Below are positions 27,013-35,716 of a stretch of 64,000 nt of DNA, piece by piece (the stretch's first letter is position 1; every line of letters starts with the position of its first letter). The notes under the pieces were generated by a model. It saw only the letters and a list, made by a program, of their open reading frames with translations. It did no database searches and had not been told where the DNA came from. Location of the stretch: NCBI GenBank assembly GCA_900696575.1, contig CAADHD010000025.1, forward strand, positions 211,753 to 275,752. Reading direction: 5' to 3'. The stretch comes from an uncultured Bacteroidota bacterium (GTDB lineage: Bacteria; Bacteroidota; Bacteroidia; AKYH767-A; OLB10). A program made the position numbers and the translations under genes.

Positions 27013-28101
27013 TTACCCGTTAGCCGTTTTATTCCATGAAATGTAAAAGAAGAAACCAAGCATCAACAAGAAATAGATGCTGAAAACGGCTGTATAAAGA
27101 TGGGTCCATCCTTCTATGTATGTGTTTATGTAGTAAATCAGACAGAGTGACACAAAGGAAATCGCTGCAAAAACTGCTGCTACTGTACGGTCATTCAAAC
27201 CAATGTAAGCCAGGCTATGGGTAGTATGGTCTTTACCTCCTACAAATGGAGATTGCCTGCGCGAGAGTCTTTTAATAACAACCACTGTTGTATCAATAAT
27301 GGGAAGGATGAAAGCAAGTAAAGCCGTGATGATTTGTTTTGACGGAATCACTTCACCCGATTGATAGGCATCATTCCAGAAATAAGTAATGCCCATGTAA
27401 GCCAGAAACACTCCGAGAAACTGGCTGCCGGTATCACCCATATACATTTTTGAAGGATGCCAGTTGTAGTATAGAAAAGCAAAGAGCGAGGAGAGTACTC
27501 CTACCAGCACAAACAAATGCATATTTTCAAAATCAGACTGTGCAGTAATCAAAACGATTGATCCCAAGGCGATGCTGATGGACACAATCGTGGTAATTGC
27601 ATCCATGTTATCAAGCATATTGATGGAATTCATAATTCCGACAACCCAAAAAAGGGTAATCAGGTAATTAAGATAAATATCATTAAACAATTCGATGTAA
27701 ACACCGGTCAGAATCATGACAATGCCGCAAAGAATCTGAACAAAAAATTTAAGAATAGGCTTTGTATCATAAGCATCATCATACAACCCGATAACAAATC
27801 CTAAAGCCATGCTGATAAGCAATCCCACAAATTTCATGTTGTAAAGCATCTGTCCCGGATTGAAGAAAAAAGAAAAAGAGGTAACTGAAATCAGGAACAT
27901 GATGTAGAAAGACAATCCGCCAATGGCGGGCTTTGACTGGGCGCCCCAACGGATGATGGTGCCGTCATCGCGGTTGCGGATACCGAGCGTATGAAAAAAA
28001 CGTAAAAACAAACTGTTAATCAAAAAAGAGAAGCTCAGCGAACAGATGAAAAAGATACTGAATATCAGTGTGTAGTAGTGCTGTTTAAAAAAATCCTGCA
28101 T
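27013..28101 (-). CDS. WecA/TagO-like polyprenyl-phosphate sugar-1-phosphate transferase
   Basis: A 362-residue integral membrane protein of the MraY/WecA family, with about ten hydrophobic segments. It transfers a sugar-1-phosphate from a UDP-sugar to undecaprenyl phosphate, starting glycan assembly. Motifs: GLYDDAYD (Mg-binding Asp pair), NSINMLDNMDAI, NWHPSKMYMGDTGSQ and the later GGKDHTTH, which is a WecA-like histidine motif. I use ATG 28101; a longer frame begins with TTG at 28122. The gene lies seven bases after rfbC in the wza-wzc-rfbC operon, so it probably starts an exopolysaccharide repeat unit. Confidence 0.88.
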   Translation of the reverse strand: MQDFFKQHYYTLIFSIFFICSLSFSFLINSLFLRFFHTLGIRNRDDGTIIRWGAQSKPAIGGLSFYIMFLISVTSFSFFFNPGQMLYNMKFVGLLISMALGFVIGLYDDAYDTKPILKFFVQILCGIVMILTGVYIELFNDIYLNYLITLFWVVGIMNSINMLDNMDAITTIVSISIALGSIVLITAQSDFENMHLFVLVGVLSSLFAFLYYNWHPSKMYMGDTGSQFLGVFLAYMGITYFWNDAYQSGEVIPSKQIITALLAFILPIIDTTVVVIKRLSRRQSPFVGGKDHTTHSLAYIGLNDRTVAAVFAAISFVSLCLIYYINTYIEGWTHLYTAVFSIYFLLMLGFFFYISWNKTANG

Positions 28102-28108
28102 AATGATA

Positions 28109-28660
28109 TTACGCGTAAACAAAAGGGGTATTCAGTTTTTTAAAGGCAGTTAATTGCAAATCCTTGTCTGAAACAATCGGATTTTCCGCCTGCCAATTAA
28201 TTTCAAGGTCTTTATCGCTCCATAAAATGCCGCCTTCCGATTCGCGATTGTAATAATTGGTGCACTTGTAATAGAAGATTGTATCGTTAGCGAGCGATAA
28301 AAACCCATGAGCAAAACCCGGTGGAATCCAAAGCATAGAATGATTGTCTTCGTTCAGCAATACCGTAAGGTGTTTACCGTAAGCCGGAGATCCCTTTCTG
28401 ATATCTACAATAACATCAAGTGCAGCGCCTTTGATAACCCTTACCAATTTGCCTTGTTCATAAGGAGGGGCCTGAAAATGAAGTCCGCGTAACACATTCT
28501 TTTTAGAAAGACTTTGATTATCCTGCACAAAAGAACAGTGAATACCGTTTTTTGCAAATAATTCCTGTTGGTAAGATTCAAAGAAGTAGCCCCGTTCATC
28601 ACTGAACTGGCGGGGTTCAATCAACAATAGACCGGGCAACTCTAGTGGTGTAAATTTCAT
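28109..28660 (-). CDS. rfbC: dTDP-4-dehydrorhamnose 3,5-epimerase
   Basis: A 183-residue RmlC/RfbC-type cupin epimerase of dTDP-L-rhamnose synthesis. The family blocks are the N-terminal GLLLIEPRQFSDERGYFFESYQ, the VQDNQSLSKKNVLRGLHFQ motif with the catalytic His, the DVIVDIRKGSPAYG strand and WIPPGFAHGF. It is seven bases after wzc. The other dTDP-rhamnose genes (rfbA, rfbB, rfbD) are not in the window, so either they lie elsewhere or the product serves a related dTDP-sugar. Confidence 0.95.
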   Translation of the reverse strand: MKFTPLELPGLLLIEPRQFSDERGYFFESYQQELFAKNGIHCSFVQDNQSLSKKNVLRGLHFQAPPYEQGKLVRVIKGAALDVIVDIRKGSPAYGKHLTVLLNEDNHSMLWIPPGFAHGFLSLANDTIFYYKCTNYYNRESEGGILWSDKDLEINWQAENPIVSDKDLQLTAFKKLNTPFVYA

Positions 28661-28667
28661 TATGGAA

Positions 28668-31115
28668 TTAATGTCTTGATTTCATACCCATTCTCGTTTT
28701 CAGTTTTTCAATAAGCGTAGGTTCTGTGTAATCTTCCTCGTAATAGCCATAGCCGTAACCGTAAGTATAACCATAGCCGTATCCATATCCATAGCCGTAA
28801 CCATAGCCGTAACCATATTTCAGCTTCTGCATTTCCACGCCATTCAGGATTACAGACAGGTTCTTGATTTTGTTTTCGTTAATAAGCTTATTGATGTTGT
28901 AAATAAACATTTTGCGGCTGTAGTTAGCACGGAAAATATACAATGGAAAATCAACCATTTGAAGTACCGGAATTCCATCACTTACTATACCCACAGGTGG
29001 AGTATCCATGATAATCACATCAAACCGGTTCTTCAGGAATTCCATGAGTTTTTGCATCTGAGGATTGATAATCAATTCTGCCGGATTTGGCGGAACCGGG
29101 CCGGCAGTAATAAACTCAAGATTCGGAAGATTACTTTTTATAAGGCATTCTTCCGGATTATCACGACCAATCAGCAAGGTACTCATGCCGTGGCTATTCT
29201 CCACATTGAATCCAAGATGAATTTTAGGTTTGCGCATGTCTAAATCGAGAATGACAACACGTTTACCTGAAAAGGCGATAACCCCTGCCAGATTAATGGC
29301 ATTAAATGTTTTTCCTTCTCCGCTGATGGTGGATGTAACGCAAATAGTTTTCGGACCCTCGGAGTTAGAAATAAACTGAAGGTTTGTTCGGATAGACCGG
29401 AATGCTTCGGCAATAACCGATTTCGGATTCTTATCAATCAGCAACTGCGATACAGGAATCTCGCGTTTATATTTCGGAATAATGCCAAGCATGATGGCAT
29501 CAGTATATAACTCAATCTCTTCAAGGCTTGTTATTTCGTTGTAAGTAAGGTATTTGAAAACAATCAATACGAATATTGATACAAACCCAAGCATCAGCCA
29601 TACGCTGATTATTAGCGGTTTGTTAGGAGAAACCGGCTTAAGTACTGCAGTTGCTTTTTCGAGCAATACGTTGCGGGTAACAAACCCTGCTGACATAATT
29701 GAAAACTCGGTTTTCTTTTCGAGAAGCAATGAATAGAATTTTTCATTGATGGAAAACACACGGGAGAGCCTGTCAAATTCTGCCTGCTTACCGGGCATAG
29801 TGCTGAAATAGCCTTCAAATTCTTTTAGTTGAGATTTTATTTTTTCAGTCTGATCTTTGAGTCTTTCTTCTTCATTAACGATTAAAGACAGGAGATAGTT
29901 CTTCTGGTTTTCAATTCGAATGGCAGCCGCTTTATAATGCTGGTTCATGGTAGTTGCCTGAAGTTTTATTTCATCTGCCTTATTTACCAATTCCTGAAGA
30001 TTCTTAAGGCCTTCAGCCAACTGTCCGTCTTTGTATTTTCCAACCAGGCTCAACACCAGAGTGCTTACTTCTTTGTTGGCCTGAACATCTTTCTTAAGGT
30101 TTTCAAAAATATTAGCTTCAATCTGCAAGTCAATCAGGTTGTTTTTTAGATCCCATATTTTAGCAGACAACTGATTCACCGTAAGCGAAGGATTCATCAA
30201 CTGATTGATTTTCCGGAAACTTTCTATCTGGCCTTCTGACTTGGATAAATCATCATCAACCGATGAGATAGTCTGATCAATAAAATTGAGAATTCTCATG
30301 GTAGCTTCCCTGTTCTTCTCGGCATCGTATTCAATATATTCAGCAGCGAATGCATTAACAATGTCGGATGCTTTAAAGGCATTTTTATCTTTAAACCGGA
30401 TCGAAATTGTACGTGCATCAGGATTATAGACACTTACATTAAGATTTGCAACAAAATTTCGTGCAACAATTTCCGGATCGTTAATGACGAAATAATATGT
30501 TTGATCGAGCAGGTCACCGTTTTTATGAAACTCCTGTGCTGCTTTGGTAAGACGTATTAAAAACGATATACCCCCGGCATTGATAGGCCCATCGGTTTGA
30601 TAAGTTTTTGATCCGAAAACATCATCATTAAAATTCTCATCCGTGCTTAATTTGAACTCCTTCAGGTTTAAAAACCTGACAAAAAACTTTTTTCCGTAGT
30701 ATTTCTCATTTGGAATCAGTACATCGGCAACAAATGGGGTATTGGTATAAAGCTCATTTTCCAGAAATCTTCCTTTAAGATTGTAGGAAATCCTGAAATG
30801 AATGGATTTAGCAACCCGTTCAGCAATTATCCTGGAGCGGATAAGCTCGATATGACCGGCTAACTGAAGATTGTTTTGCTCTGACAGGAAATCCTTATTG
30901 ACATTGGTTAACAGACTGGATGCTGTGTTTTCCGTTGCTATTTTTATTACTGATTTTGATTCATACTCAGGAATGGTATAGCGCAAAGTAAGGTAGGCAA
31001 TAAGCATAGCTGTAAGCATGAATGCCAGAAAATACGGGAACATTCTCCTTGAAATGGTAGCGAAGAGTTTAAAATCAAAATCTTCGTTTAACGGAGTGAG
31101 TTTTTTCTTTGGCAT
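28668..31115 (-). CDS. Wzc-type polysaccharide co-polymerase with BY-kinase domain
   Basis: An 815-residue inner-membrane protein. N-terminal Wzz chain-length domain with a membrane helix near residues 25-47, a long coiled periplasmic segment (about 270-480) and a second helix near 510-530. A cytoplasmic tyrosine-kinase domain follows, with Walker A STISGEGKT (K602), Walker A' VVILDLDMRKPK and Walker B VIIMDTPPVG. The C-terminus has a Tyr-rich tail in which Y767 to Y792 alternate mainly as Tyr-Gly; with Y796 it holds 15 tyrosines. By family, cyclic autophosphorylation of such a tail controls polymer export with Wza. It lies 14 bases after wza and seven before rfbC. Confidence 0.93.
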   Translation of the reverse strand: MPKKKLTPLNEDFDFKLFATISRRMFPYFLAFMLTAMLIAYLTLRYTIPEYESKSVIKIATENTASSLLTNVNKDFLSEQNNLQLAGHIELIRSRIIAERVAKSIHFRISYNLKGRFLENELYTNTPFVADVLIPNEKYYGKKFFVRFLNLKEFKLSTDENFNDDVFGSKTYQTDGPINAGGISFLIRLTKAAQEFHKNGDLLDQTYYFVINDPEIVARNFVANLNVSVYNPDARTISIRFKDKNAFKASDIVNAFAAEYIEYDAEKNREATMRILNFIDQTISSVDDDLSKSEGQIESFRKINQLMNPSLTVNQLSAKIWDLKNNLIDLQIEANIFENLKKDVQANKEVSTLVLSLVGKYKDGQLAEGLKNLQELVNKADEIKLQATTMNQHYKAAAIRIENQKNYLLSLIVNEEERLKDQTEKIKSQLKEFEGYFSTMPGKQAEFDRLSRVFSINEKFYSLLLEKKTEFSIMSAGFVTRNVLLEKATAVLKPVSPNKPLIISVWLMLGFVSIFVLIVFKYLTYNEITSLEEIELYTDAIMLGIIPKYKREIPVSQLLIDKNPKSVIAEAFRSIRTNLQFISNSEGPKTICVTSTISGEGKTFNAINLAGVIAFSGKRVVILDLDMRKPKIHLGFNVENSHGMSTLLIGRDNPEECLIKSNLPNLEFITAGPVPPNPAELIINPQMQKLMEFLKNRFDVIIMDTPPVGIVSDGIPVLQMVDFPLYIFRANYSRKMFIYNINKLINENKIKNLSVILNGVEMQKLKYGYGYGYGYGYGYGYGYTYGYGYGYYEEDYTEPTLIEKLKTRMGMKSRH
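28740..28817 (-). repeat. imperfect 12-base tandem repeat encoding the Tyr-Gly tail of Wzc
   Basis: The coding strand is built from units related to ggttacggctat (two Tyr-Gly pairs). On the plus strand the unit ccatagccgtaa recurs with variants. The run encodes Y767-Y792, interrupted by Thr784. Such short in-frame repeats can gain or lose units by slippage without breaking the frame. Confidence 0.85.
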
Positions 31116-31129
31116 TTGCCTGCCTTCAA

Positions 31130-31903
31130 TTAGTTGGTTCTGTTCTTTACTATGTCATAAATCAGCAGAAAGCTGGTTAGAATTCCTACTATCGGGGTAA
31201 TTTGTGCCAGTATCTGCTGAGACACTCTCGGAACCGGTTCTACATAAATAATGTCATTTGCCTGAAGCAACAAGTTGCTTTGCCTCATCCCTTCAATGGT
31301 ACTCAGGTCAATCATCTGCACCTGCGGATTTCTGTTATCACCTCTTATAAGTTTAATCTTGTATGCTTTTCCTGTTTCAGTAATACCGCCTGCCAATGCA
31401 AGCGCTTCAATAAGGGTGGTGTTTTCATTTGTTAAGGTAACAACTTTGCCTGCACCTCCCGAACCGGGAAATACCATCACTCTTCTGTTCAGCACATCCA
31501 CCATCACAAAAGGCTTCTGATAAAACGCTGCATATTCCTTTTCAAGAATCTCTTCGGCCTGCCTGATTGTAAGATCTTTCATCTTGGTTCGGCCTATGAT
31601 GGGAAACTTTACGTATCCATCATTATCAACAATAAATTTAATTACGCCTTGTCCCATTCCTACACTGGCAGGCGAACCAACCGATCCGGGACTGGCCGTA
31701 AAATCAATCAACTTAAATCCTTCATTGGCATAAATACTCACTCCCAATTGATCGTTCGGAGCAATTCTGTATTCCGATACGGCAACTGCCTGCTCAAAAC
31801 GGTAATCTCTTTCAGAATCTGCTTTGAACATTACACTTGGATTAATGGTACGGCAACCGGTAAAAACAGCTGCCATCATCAGAATGAGAAAAAATTTATT
31901 CAT
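31130..31903 (-). CDS. Wza-type polysaccharide export outer-membrane lipoprotein
   Basis: A 257-residue lipoprotein with lipobox VFTGC (Cys17), a polysaccharide-export (Poly_export) domain near residues 45-145 including the SEYRIAPNDQLGVSIY start, an SLBB domain after it, and a C-terminal hydrophobic helix (ITPIVGILTSFLLIYDIV), a layout common in Bacteroidota Wza relatives. It should form the outer-membrane export channel with the Wzc kinase encoded 14 bases downstream. I chose the ATG at 31903 over the longer frame beginning at 31951 because the shorter one begins with the signal peptide. Confidence 0.92.
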   Translation of the reverse strand: MNKFFLILMMAAVFTGCRTINPSVMFKADSERDYRFEQAVAVSEYRIAPNDQLGVSIYANEGFKLIDFTASPGSVGSPASVGMGQGVIKFIVDNDGYVKFPIIGRTKMKDLTIRQAEEILEKEYAAFYQKPFVMVDVLNRRVMVFPGSGGAGKVVTLTNENTTLIEALALAGGITETGKAYKIKLIRGDNRNPQVQMIDLSTIEGMRQSNLLLQANDIIYVEPVPRVSQQILAQITPIVGILTSFLLIYDIVKNRTN

Positions 31904-31923
31904 GGATTGCTTTTTTAAGTTGG

Positions 31924-31931
31924 CAAATGTA
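31924..31931 (-). promoter_or_regulatory. possible -7 element of the wza operon
   Basis: Minus strand reads TACATTTG, 20 bases before the wza start. A TTG lies 17 bases further upstream, a little closer than the usual spacing. The following bases (GCCAACT) are identical to those after the element at 37048-37055. Confidence 0.45.
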
Positions 31932-32047
31932 ACGGTAATCCTGTAAATCAAGCTCTAACGAAACTGCGACTTTCATATTTTATCATCGGTTTGTTGTTAG
32001 TTAATCCCTGCTTCTTTGTCAGTGAATACATTTGTCCCAATCTTTAT

Positions 32048-34531
32048 ATGAAATTACCTTGTCATTATCTTTTTCTGATTTCGGTTACATGTTTTCCGAT
32101 TCTTTCTGTTTCACAACCCGGTAAGCTTTATACCCCGGGCGAAATACGATTGCAGCTTGATAAATTAAAAACCTTTGGCAGTGTGCTGTATGTGGCTGCT
32201 CATCCTGACGATGAAAACACACGGTTACTGAGCTGGTTTACCAATGATAAAAATCTCAGAACAGCATACATTTCGCTAACACGGGGCGATGGAGGCCAGA
32301 ATCTTATCGGCAACGAGCAGGGCGATTTGCTCGGATTAATAAGAACCTATGAATTAATGGCTGCCCGCAGCATTGACGGGGCAGAACAATTTTTTACCAA
32401 TGCACGTGATTTCGGCTATTCCAAAACTCCCGTTGAAACCATGCAAATCTGGGATAAAGAAAAAGTATTGGAAGAATTGGTTTGGATAATCAGAGATTTT
32501 AAGCCTGATATTATTATCAACCGGTTTCCCGAATCGGGTGAAGGAGGCCACGGACATCATACAGCCTCTGCCATTCTTGCACGCGAAGCATTTTATGCGG
32601 CAGCCGACCCTGAGCGTTTTCCGCAACAACTTAAATTTATCCAAACATGGAAAGCAAATAGCCTTTGGTGGAATACTTTCAACTTCGGCAATAACAATAC
32701 TATACGCGATGACCAGTTTCATTTTGATGCAGGTACTTATCAGCCATTGCTCTCAAAATGGATGGGAGAAATTGCAAGTGAAAGCCGCTCGCAACATAAA
32801 AGTCAGGGCTTCGGTGTGGCGCGCAACCGTGGTAAGCAATTGGAATACTTCAAGCCTTTAGCAGGTGATACAGCCTGTGGAAACATTTACTGCAATCTTG
32901 ATTTCAGTACTGGCGGAATGAAAAACTCTAATCCATTTATTTTGATGATTGACAGCGCCATTAGTGTTTTCAGTACGGATAACCCGTCAGCAGTTCTGCC
33001 TTATTTGCTGAAAGCGTATGATAAGCTCGATGTGCTTGATGATCGTTGGAAAGATTACAAAAAACTTCAACTTGAAAAGCTACTGGTTTCCTGTGCAGGC
33101 TTATGGTTCGAAGCAAATGCTGCTTCTGCTTTTGCTGCGAATGGTGATTCTGTTACCATAAAATTTTCTGTTGTTACAGCACTGAATGAGAGAATTTCGG
33201 TTTCTGGTCTTTCTGTTTTCGGTTATGCTGATACCGCAGTTTCTAAAAAGTTAAAAAGCAACCAGCCTGAAATCATTTCCCTGTCATTCAAATTACAAAA
33301 TGAAAAATTATCCAATCCCTACTGGTTAGCAAAAGAAGGAAGCCACGGTATGTTTCACGTACAGGATAACTTTATGACCGGTAAACCGGTTTCAGCCCCT
33401 GCACTTACGGCATCAATGGATCTTATGATTGACACTAAAAAGTTTCGATTGACCAGGCCAGTCAATCATAAATGGACCGATCCGGTTAAAGGGGAAGTGT
33501 ACCGCGATTTTGAAGTACGGCCGGCCGTTACTGTTTTGTTTAATGAGCTACTGATGATTTTTAATCAAGGAAAAGAAAAAAAGCTGCGCCTTGTTCTTAA
33601 ATCGCATACGGATAATGTATCAGGAAAAATATCCTTTTCATCTTTGAAAAACTTCCGCCTGCTGCCTGAAACCATTTCCTTTGATTTGAAGAATAAAAAT
33701 GATAACCTGAATTTTGAAATTTCAGTTATTGGTGAATCGAAGTCACCTTCAGAAGAAATACTTACTGCTTATATTGAGTTAAACGGCCGGGAGAAAGAAC
33801 AGGCATTAACACTTACGGAAATTACACATGATCATCTGCCTCCCTTAACCTTATTGCAAAAGGCAGAAGTAAAAATAGTTTCGATGGAATTAAAAATCCT
33901 AAAAGGAAAAATAGGATTTATTGAAGGCTCGGGCGATGAAACGGTGAGGTGTTTAAAGCAGGCAGGGTTTGATGTAGATGTGCTTAGTGAAGTAATGCCA
34001 TTGAATTCTTTAAAAAAATACAGCGCCATTATTACAGGCATCAGGGCATACAACACCAATGAAAAAATGAGTGAATGGCAACCACTGCTGATGGAGTATG
34101 TAAAAGAAGGCGGAACACTCGTGGTTCAGTACAACACCAGTAATTTCATCAGTTCACTTAAAACCAGCCTTGGCCCCTACCCATTTAAGCTGACACGGGA
34201 AAGGGTTACGGATGAAAATTCGAAAGTTGATTTCCTTATTCCGGAACATCCGCTGTTAAACATTCCCCATAAAATCACTCCTTCTGATTTTGAAAACTGG
34301 ATTCAGGAGCGCGGAATTTATTTTGCCGGTGATTTTCAGAAAAATTACCGTGCGCTGATCCGGATGAATGACGGAGATGAAAAGAATGGAGACGGTAGTC
34401 TGATATTCGGCACTTACGGTAAAGGTAAATACATTTATACCGGCCTTGCATTCTTCAGGCAATTGCCGGCAGGAGTTCCGGGAGCCTACCGGCTGTTTTC
34501 CAATCTGATTGCAGGCGGAAGTGCTAATTGA
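32048..34531 (+). CDS. secreted PIG-L-family deacetylase with extra C-terminal domains
   Basis: An 827-residue exported protein (signal peptide about 1-22). The N-terminal ~250 residues are a PIG-L/LmbE zinc deacetylase: AAHPDDE at 50-56 (His52, Asp55) and HGHH at 168-171 complete the metal site. A strand-rich middle region and a C-terminal ~200-residue domain resembling a glutamine-amidotransferase/ThuA-like fold follow (KIGFIEGSGDETVRCLKQAGFDV near residue 620, GGTLVVQYNTSN, GKGKYIYTGLAFFRQLP). By family it would remove an N-acetyl group from a GlcNAc-type glycan or small molecule. It is divergent from the wza operon with 144 bases between starts. I use ATG 32048, not TTG 31991. Confidence 0.85.
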   Translation: MKLPCHYLFLISVTCFPILSVSQPGKLYTPGEIRLQLDKLKTFGSVLYVAAHPDDENTRLLSWFTNDKNLRTAYISLTRGDGGQNLIGNEQGDLLGLIRTYELMAARSIDGAEQFFTNARDFGYSKTPVETMQIWDKEKVLEELVWIIRDFKPDIIINRFPESGEGGHGHHTASAILAREAFYAAADPERFPQQLKFIQTWKANSLWWNTFNFGNNNTIRDDQFHFDAGTYQPLLSKWMGEIASESRSQHKSQGFGVARNRGKQLEYFKPLAGDTACGNIYCNLDFSTGGMKNSNPFILMIDSAISVFSTDNPSAVLPYLLKAYDKLDVLDDRWKDYKKLQLEKLLVSCAGLWFEANAASAFAANGDSVTIKFSVVTALNERISVSGLSVFGYADTAVSKKLKSNQPEIISLSFKLQNEKLSNPYWLAKEGSHGMFHVQDNFMTGKPVSAPALTASMDLMIDTKKFRLTRPVNHKWTDPVKGEVYRDFEVRPAVTVLFNELLMIFNQGKEKKLRLVLKSHTDNVSGKISFSSLKNFRLLPETISFDLKNKNDNLNFEISVIGESKSPSEEILTAYIELNGREKEQALTLTEITHDHLPPLTLLQKAEVKIVSMELKILKGKIGFIEGSGDETVRCLKQAGFDVDVLSEVMPLNSLKKYSAIITGIRAYNTNEKMSEWQPLLMEYVKEGGTLVVQYNTSNFISSLKTSLGPYPFKLTRERVTDENSKVDFLIPEHPLLNIPHKITPSDFENWIQERGIYFAGDFQKNYRALIRMNDGDEKNGDGSLIFGTYGKGKYIYTGLAFFRQLPAGVPGAYRLFSNLIAGGSAN

Positions 34532-34540
34532 AAAAGTAAA

Positions 34541-35635
34541 TCAGTAATACTTCACAAACTCGGTGAGCTTTGACCAGTCGTAAGTCTCAAGCGCTTTCAG
34601 ATACAAATGGGCATCCTTGCGCGGAATGGCAGCATCGTTGATATTCCGGATAGTGAAAGCAAATTCCCTTTCCTTAAAAGTTTCATACATGCTTTTATCG
34701 CCTGTCTGAATACCAAGCAACAGAAAATCATTAAAATCCATTCGCTGCAGGGCACTGTCGTTTACAAAAACAGTGAGATGCTTGGTTTCTATGCTAATTT
34801 GCCCACGGAAGTTTTTCCAAAATTCCGTTACCTCCAGTTTCGTTACTTTTATTTTTCCTTTTTTAATGTGATTGATAATCCGGTCTCCGCCTAAATTGAA
34901 AAAAAATTCTTCGTTGTTCTGCAAAAATGTTTCTATACCGGCAAGCAGTTGATTGGCTGCAATGGCTTTGCTGCTTTGGGCAGTTTTGGAAAATTCAATT
35001 ACGTAATCAATTTTTTTTTCGCGGCTATCCTGCAGGCTTAACGTTGGATTAAAGGAAGATTTGCCTACAAAATCGCTGATGATTTCACGCGATACTCCTC
35101 CGGCAGTAACAGTGCGGCTTCCGAACTGAAGTAGATTGAAGTTAAAATTCTTTTTAAGCAAGGCATAAGCAAATGTTGTTTCATAGTTGCCGTTGGCATT
35201 CACTTTCATTCGTATTTTCAGAAAATGATTGCGTACATCGGCAAAATCAACAAAACCATAGCTTACTTCTTCTCCTTTTTCATTCTTTCCGGCAAACTTA
35301 AACCCGATGGTTTGCGAGTTGACTCCTGCTTTGGTTTTCTCCCAGTTTTCATAAATGTAAATTACTTCCTGATTTACAAAAGAAGTACCGGATGAACTTT
35401 CGATTTGCTTAAGTGATGATGCATTGATATGAATTTCCTTTTCAGGGCCATCCCAAAGTCTTACCTGTTGATTCATCAGTAAGCCGTAAACTTCGGAAGT
35501 GATATTCTCTACGATATTAAATCCGAGGGTATCATGTTGATCTGCCGAGGCAACCCGGAGAATGACCTGAACCTGCTGGGCAAATACGCCCCAGGCAAAA
35601 CAACTTACGAATAAAGTAATTATACTTCTTTTCAT
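34541..35635 (-). CDS. secreted protein of unknown function
   Basis: A 364-residue protein with a clear signal peptide (about 1-19, ends FAQ). I do not recognise the family. The N-terminal ~160 residues are strand-rich (VQVILRVASADQHDTLGFNIVENI); the C-terminal half is mixed alpha/beta with many aromatic residues (ETYDWSKLTEFVKYY at the end). No Cys-rich, metal or catalytic motif is obvious. It is convergent with the PIG-L gene (9 bases) and separated from the DUF1015 gene upstream by 81 bases on the same strand. The 81-base gap holds no visible signal. Confidence 0.55.
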   Translation of the reverse strand: MKRSIITLFVSCFAWGVFAQQVQVILRVASADQHDTLGFNIVENITSEVYGLLMNQQVRLWDGPEKEIHINASSLKQIESSSGTSFVNQEVIYIYENWEKTKAGVNSQTIGFKFAGKNEKGEEVSYGFVDFADVRNHFLKIRMKVNANGNYETTFAYALLKKNFNFNLLQFGSRTVTAGGVSREIISDFVGKSSFNPTLSLQDSREKKIDYVIEFSKTAQSSKAIAANQLLAGIETFLQNNEEFFFNLGGDRIINHIKKGKIKVTKLEVTEFWKNFRGQISIETKHLTVFVNDSALQRMDFNDFLLLGIQTGDKSMYETFKEREFAFTIRNINDAAIPRKDAHLYLKALETYDWSKLTEFVKYY

Positions 35636-35716
35636 CCGCCCAAAAATACGTTCAGATCAAAACAACGATATGAAGGGAGCAGGAAAAATTCTGTTGTTTT
35701 GAACATACCCGATTTA

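Noticed and set aside
28740-28817. CRISPR-like or satellite repeat
   Set aside because: The 12-base units are contiguous, in frame and encode Tyr-Gly; there are no spacers and no cas genes.
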